This document shows positions 61,208 through 64,000 of a stretch of DNA of 64,000 nucleotides, in pieces. Both the position numbers and the translations under genes were made by a program. Source of the stretch: Boswellia sacra (taxonomy: Eukaryota > Streptophyta > Magnoliopsida > Sapindales > Burseraceae); assembly GCA_013180625.2 (NCBI GenBank), contig SNVD02013979.1:1-64000 (forward strand), in the 5' to 3' direction. The notes beneath the pieces are model-generated. The model was not told the origin of the DNA. It ran no database searches and was given only the letters and a program-made list of their open reading frames with translations. Numbering within the stretch: position 1 is the first letter of the stretch; the number at the start of each line of letters is the position of its first letter.

Positions 61208-62951
61208 TGTCACAAGACTTTTTCTTGCTATGTAGATTGTTTTGTGATGGTGTTAAATGCTCCTCTGCCAAACACTTAATAATTGTGTTGGAGGTTTATG
61301 CATAAACTACACAAATATAGTATCACCAAAAATTTTAAATTTGCACACAAATTTCTTGGAAGCACTAACCTCTAACATTTTTTTTTTTATCATTTCAAGA
61401 AAAGATTACAAGAGCTTAACCTATGAGCCATGTGTTAAGCACCAATATGATATGTTCTATCGCAATATCTCATGAATACAACATTACATAAGTGAACCTT
61501 TATCGTTGCAGGCACGACCCTCAGTATGTTTTCTGTATACATTGCCTTAAACTATGTTACCACACACCTTTGTGAATATTTGCCCAAGTTGTGTCAAGTG
61601 TCATAACTTATTTGTGTATTGCCCATGCCATGTTTTGTACATTTTATATTGTTGTTTATTTGTTGTGTGCATCTCTTACACCTTCTTGTGTTTCTCAATT
61701 GGTGTGCATCTCATATATCCCATTGTATATTTTCCCCTTACTACTCACACTGCACACTCACTATAGACACTGCACATCACACAACCTTTTTGTGTATATA
61801 AGTCGTACATAGTCAAACTTGTGTTGCTTCACATATTTGCAACTCAACCTCTTAGCTTCCATTACATTGCATTAGTACTTGTATGCTTCTAAACATGCTA
61901 CTCTATAACTTTTGCATGTTTTTCTCTTTGTGAGCATCTATACATGTATGCCTCCTTGCACATTTGCATGCCTATATAAGCATACGTACAATGCAAAAGC
62001 ATGTACCCACGTATCTATAACACATACTAGATAGGTTGCCCTAACAAGTGTATGCTTAGCTTGCCTTTCCAAGATCATCTTAGCTTATAACATTGGGAAC
62101 CTATTTATTGCCAAAACTCAACCAACCCCTATGGTTGTTGAAGTCTCTAAATCCATTTGTGTCAGCCACATGGTCTTTGTAGTTGACAGCCTCAATTATT
62201 AGGCATTATGATGCACTCTTGTGCTATCACATGCATCCTCCACTATCTTATAAGTAAGGATGATGGCATCTTGGAGAGAAACTAACTAGTCTGCGACTAC
62301 CCATGTTCTTCTATTTTAACACCTTGATTTTAGGAGCGTGGATGCAACCATCCATCCACTAACTTAAAAGTGAAGTGTAACATCAAAATGTGCTTCCATA
62401 AAGTACTTCTTAAGAGAATATCAATATTGCCCATTTGTGCCATCATTTTAGCTCAAGTAATAACCTACTAAGTCCATAAAAATAAGAATTACATCTCATA
62501 TATATTAACCATGCATATTTCCCACTAGCACCACAATCAAACACAATATGTTGCTTATTATCATTTCACTACATCTCATTGCACGCCATATTATTCCATT
62601 GTTTCACCCGCCTACTATCTCACAAATGTCCTAACCTACATGCATGCTTGTTTTAATGTTGCATTTATTTTTTACTTATTATATTGCACTCAACTTAGGT
62701 GCACGAATTATACTGCATTATGTACCCCCGTGTGCATGTCTTCATATTGTACTACATATCCCCTTATGTCAATATTCATATTGGTTTGCCCACGCATATG
62801 TTTTTTTCAATCTACACAATACTACAAACCTTGCCAAGAGCTAACTCATGTACTTTCCTTTGGGTATACACGTATGCTATCCTGTTTCAACCTCGGTATA
62901 GAGCAACACAAACTATGCCAGACATACACAAGTACTAAGGTGCTAACTACA
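61208..62951 (-). mobile_element. decayed inverted relative of the solo LTR at 856-2141
   Basis: The left end TGTCACAAGACTTTTTCTTG matches the reverse complement of the solo LTR end (TGTCACAAGACTTTTTGTTG) and homology continues (TATGTAGATTGTTTTGTGAT versus TATGTGGATTGTCCTGCGAT). Toward the right, CTACATATCCCCTTATGTCA near 62752 matches CTACACATCCCCTTGTGTTA of the reversed LTR, and ACCTTGCCAAGAGCTAACTC near 62829 matches ACCTTGCTTAAGCGCTCACC. The right end AAGGTGCTAACTACA corresponds to AAGGGTGTAACA. Many differences are CpG to TpG/CpA. It is about 450 bp longer than the solo LTR, and no TSD is found. Confidence 0.75.
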
Positions 62952-63195
62952 AGACTCTAAAGGGATGTTTGTATTATCTTTTTCAAACTTACTATTAGCT
63001 TGTTATTATCCAAACTAAAATTGAGTTTTCAATATTCGAATTGTCTTTCGATCCTAATCCTTATTGTTATAGTAACTTCAGTGTTTTTTGTTAACATTTC
63101 TACATAATAATCTTTAATCTATATAAAATAATTGGTATGTAGCATTAAGCATAATTTATCTGTAATTAAATGCATACTTTAAGAATCACATTTTA
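62952..63195. other. AT-rich spacer
   Basis: Short non-coding spacer between two LTR remnants; nothing recognised. Confidence 0.4.
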
Positions 63196-64000
63196 TGTGA
63201 TATTAACATAATTCAAGAAGATCAAATGGAAATATAATGAACATCGTGCTTAATAATATGCAAATAATAAATCATAATATATACAAAGAGATACTATATT
63301 TAACGTGATTTGGCATCACCTATATAAATTTATAGATGAGAGATAAATCTATTAGGTTATAGAAATACATAACTTCAAAGCACACTTCAAACTTGGTATT
63401 CGACATAATACCTAATACTAAAAGAGCCTTAAAATTATTCCTTGTTGACCTATTTAATCTCGAATTTTATTAAATGTCTCTTTCACAACTCTTCCTAAAT
63501 ATACAAGAGAACTTATCTTGGTTAACCCTTTAGATCTAGCTCTCTCTCACAATTGGATTTGACTTTTAACCTTTATATTTATAGGCATATGAAAGGATAT
63601 TCTCTTCTTAATAGGAGTTCTCTCCTTTTTCTTGTACAACTTTAATTTGCTCCTCATTTTACTTCTCATGCTTTTTTAAGAACTCAAGTTGAACAATGAA
63701 GCAAATCAAAAGATCCTAACAATCTTCACCTTGATGAGTATTTTGTCTAAATGACAAACATGATAAAAAAAAACACCTTCACCATCATTTAATACACTCA
63801 TGAAAACTTCGCCAAAGTTATTACTTAAGAATCACACCACTTATAACTTAACTAATTTCCATCTTATAAAAATCTTTTTTCTAGTATGTAACTCTAGGCT
63901 CAGATATCACTTGTATGAGTATCATGCAAAAACATATTTAACATTGAGATTAATAGCACATGGATAATAAATCATTATTAGACACTACATTTAATGTGCT
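63196..64000 (-). mobile_element. very short minus-strand LTR element, cut by the window edge
   Basis: On the minus strand a 5' LTR enters from beyond 64000 and ends at 63912. A Met-tRNA-like primer site TGATATCTGAGCC follows at 63910-63898. Then come about 175 bases of non-coding interior, a purine-rich CTCATCAAGGTGAAGAT (63738-63722), and a 3' LTR starting TGTTAGGATC at 63721 and running to about 63196. The two LTRs align over the visible part (GGATAATAAATCATTATTAG near 63962 against AAATAATAAATCATAATATA near 63262). With an interior below 200 bp it cannot code for anything and would depend on other Copia elements, like TRIM elements, although its ~525-bp LTR is longer than typical TRIM LTRs. 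Confidence 0.65.

Noticed and set aside
61554..62960. Several overlapping Cys/His/Tyr-rich plus-strand frames
   Set aside because: They lie in the inverted decayed LTR relative and mirror the spurious frames of 866-1376; three frames overlap at each place.

Overview
The window is nuclear DNA of a flowering plant, most likely a eudicot. It is AT-rich, has intron-bearing genes with GT..AG borders, and is crowded with plant LTR retrotransposons primed by Met-type tRNA (Copia) or by the TGGCGCCGTTGCCGGG site typical of Athila-type Gypsy elements. I see no bacterial operons, rRNA, tRNA or CRISPR. One intact host gene is present; almost everything else is transposon or transposon-carried sequence.

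Layout. 1-91 may hold the last exon of a gene lying to the left. 856-2141 is a solo LTR with a 5-bp target duplication. 3342-8257 is an old, broken Copia element (TSD CCTTG). 10047-15113 is a minus-strand LTR of about 2 kb split by an opposite-strand Gypsy gag-pol fragment flanked by a 260-bp duplication. 16766-25114 is a Sirevirus-like Copia element with 0.9-kb LTRs and TSD AAAAG. 26847-39088 is an 11-exon gene for a TPR plus J-domain co-chaperone with an N-terminal FG-type repeat block; intron 2 contains six copies of a 350-bp tandem repeat and intron 7 a reversed Copia fragment. 40359-41202 is a foldback element with a nested 9-bp-TSD (Mutator-type) MITE. 41205-44336 is the remains of a Mutator-like element carrying a transposase on + and an Ulp1-type protease on -.

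44337-55721 is the youngest large element, an Athila-type Gypsy retrotransposon with LTRs roughly 98% identical by eye. Behind pol, where Athila elements usually carry an env-like frame, it has an unrecognised cysteine-rich reading frame and then an intronless copy of LOG, the cytokinin-activating phosphoribohydrolase, in sense orientation. The LOG copy is disrupted by a single-base frameshift. This is the most interesting item in the window.

55722-57873 is the 3' end and LTR of a second Athila-like element. It abuts a cut alpha/beta-hydrolase exon (-) and a polyubiquitin pseudogene (+). 58640-60567 is a minus-strand Tat/Ogre-like LTR. 61208-62951 is a decayed inverted relative of the solo LTR at 856-2141. 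63196 to the right edge is a very short minus-strand LTR element with an internal region of only about 190 bp.

How it fits together: the host gene tolerated a satellite expansion and a transposon insertion within introns while all splice phases stayed consistent. The flanks record successive insertions, whose LTR divergence suggests the order Copia at 3.3 kb (oldest of the three complete elements), Sirevirus-like Copia, then Athila with LOG (youngest). Divergences and identities are estimates by eye, not computed alignments.
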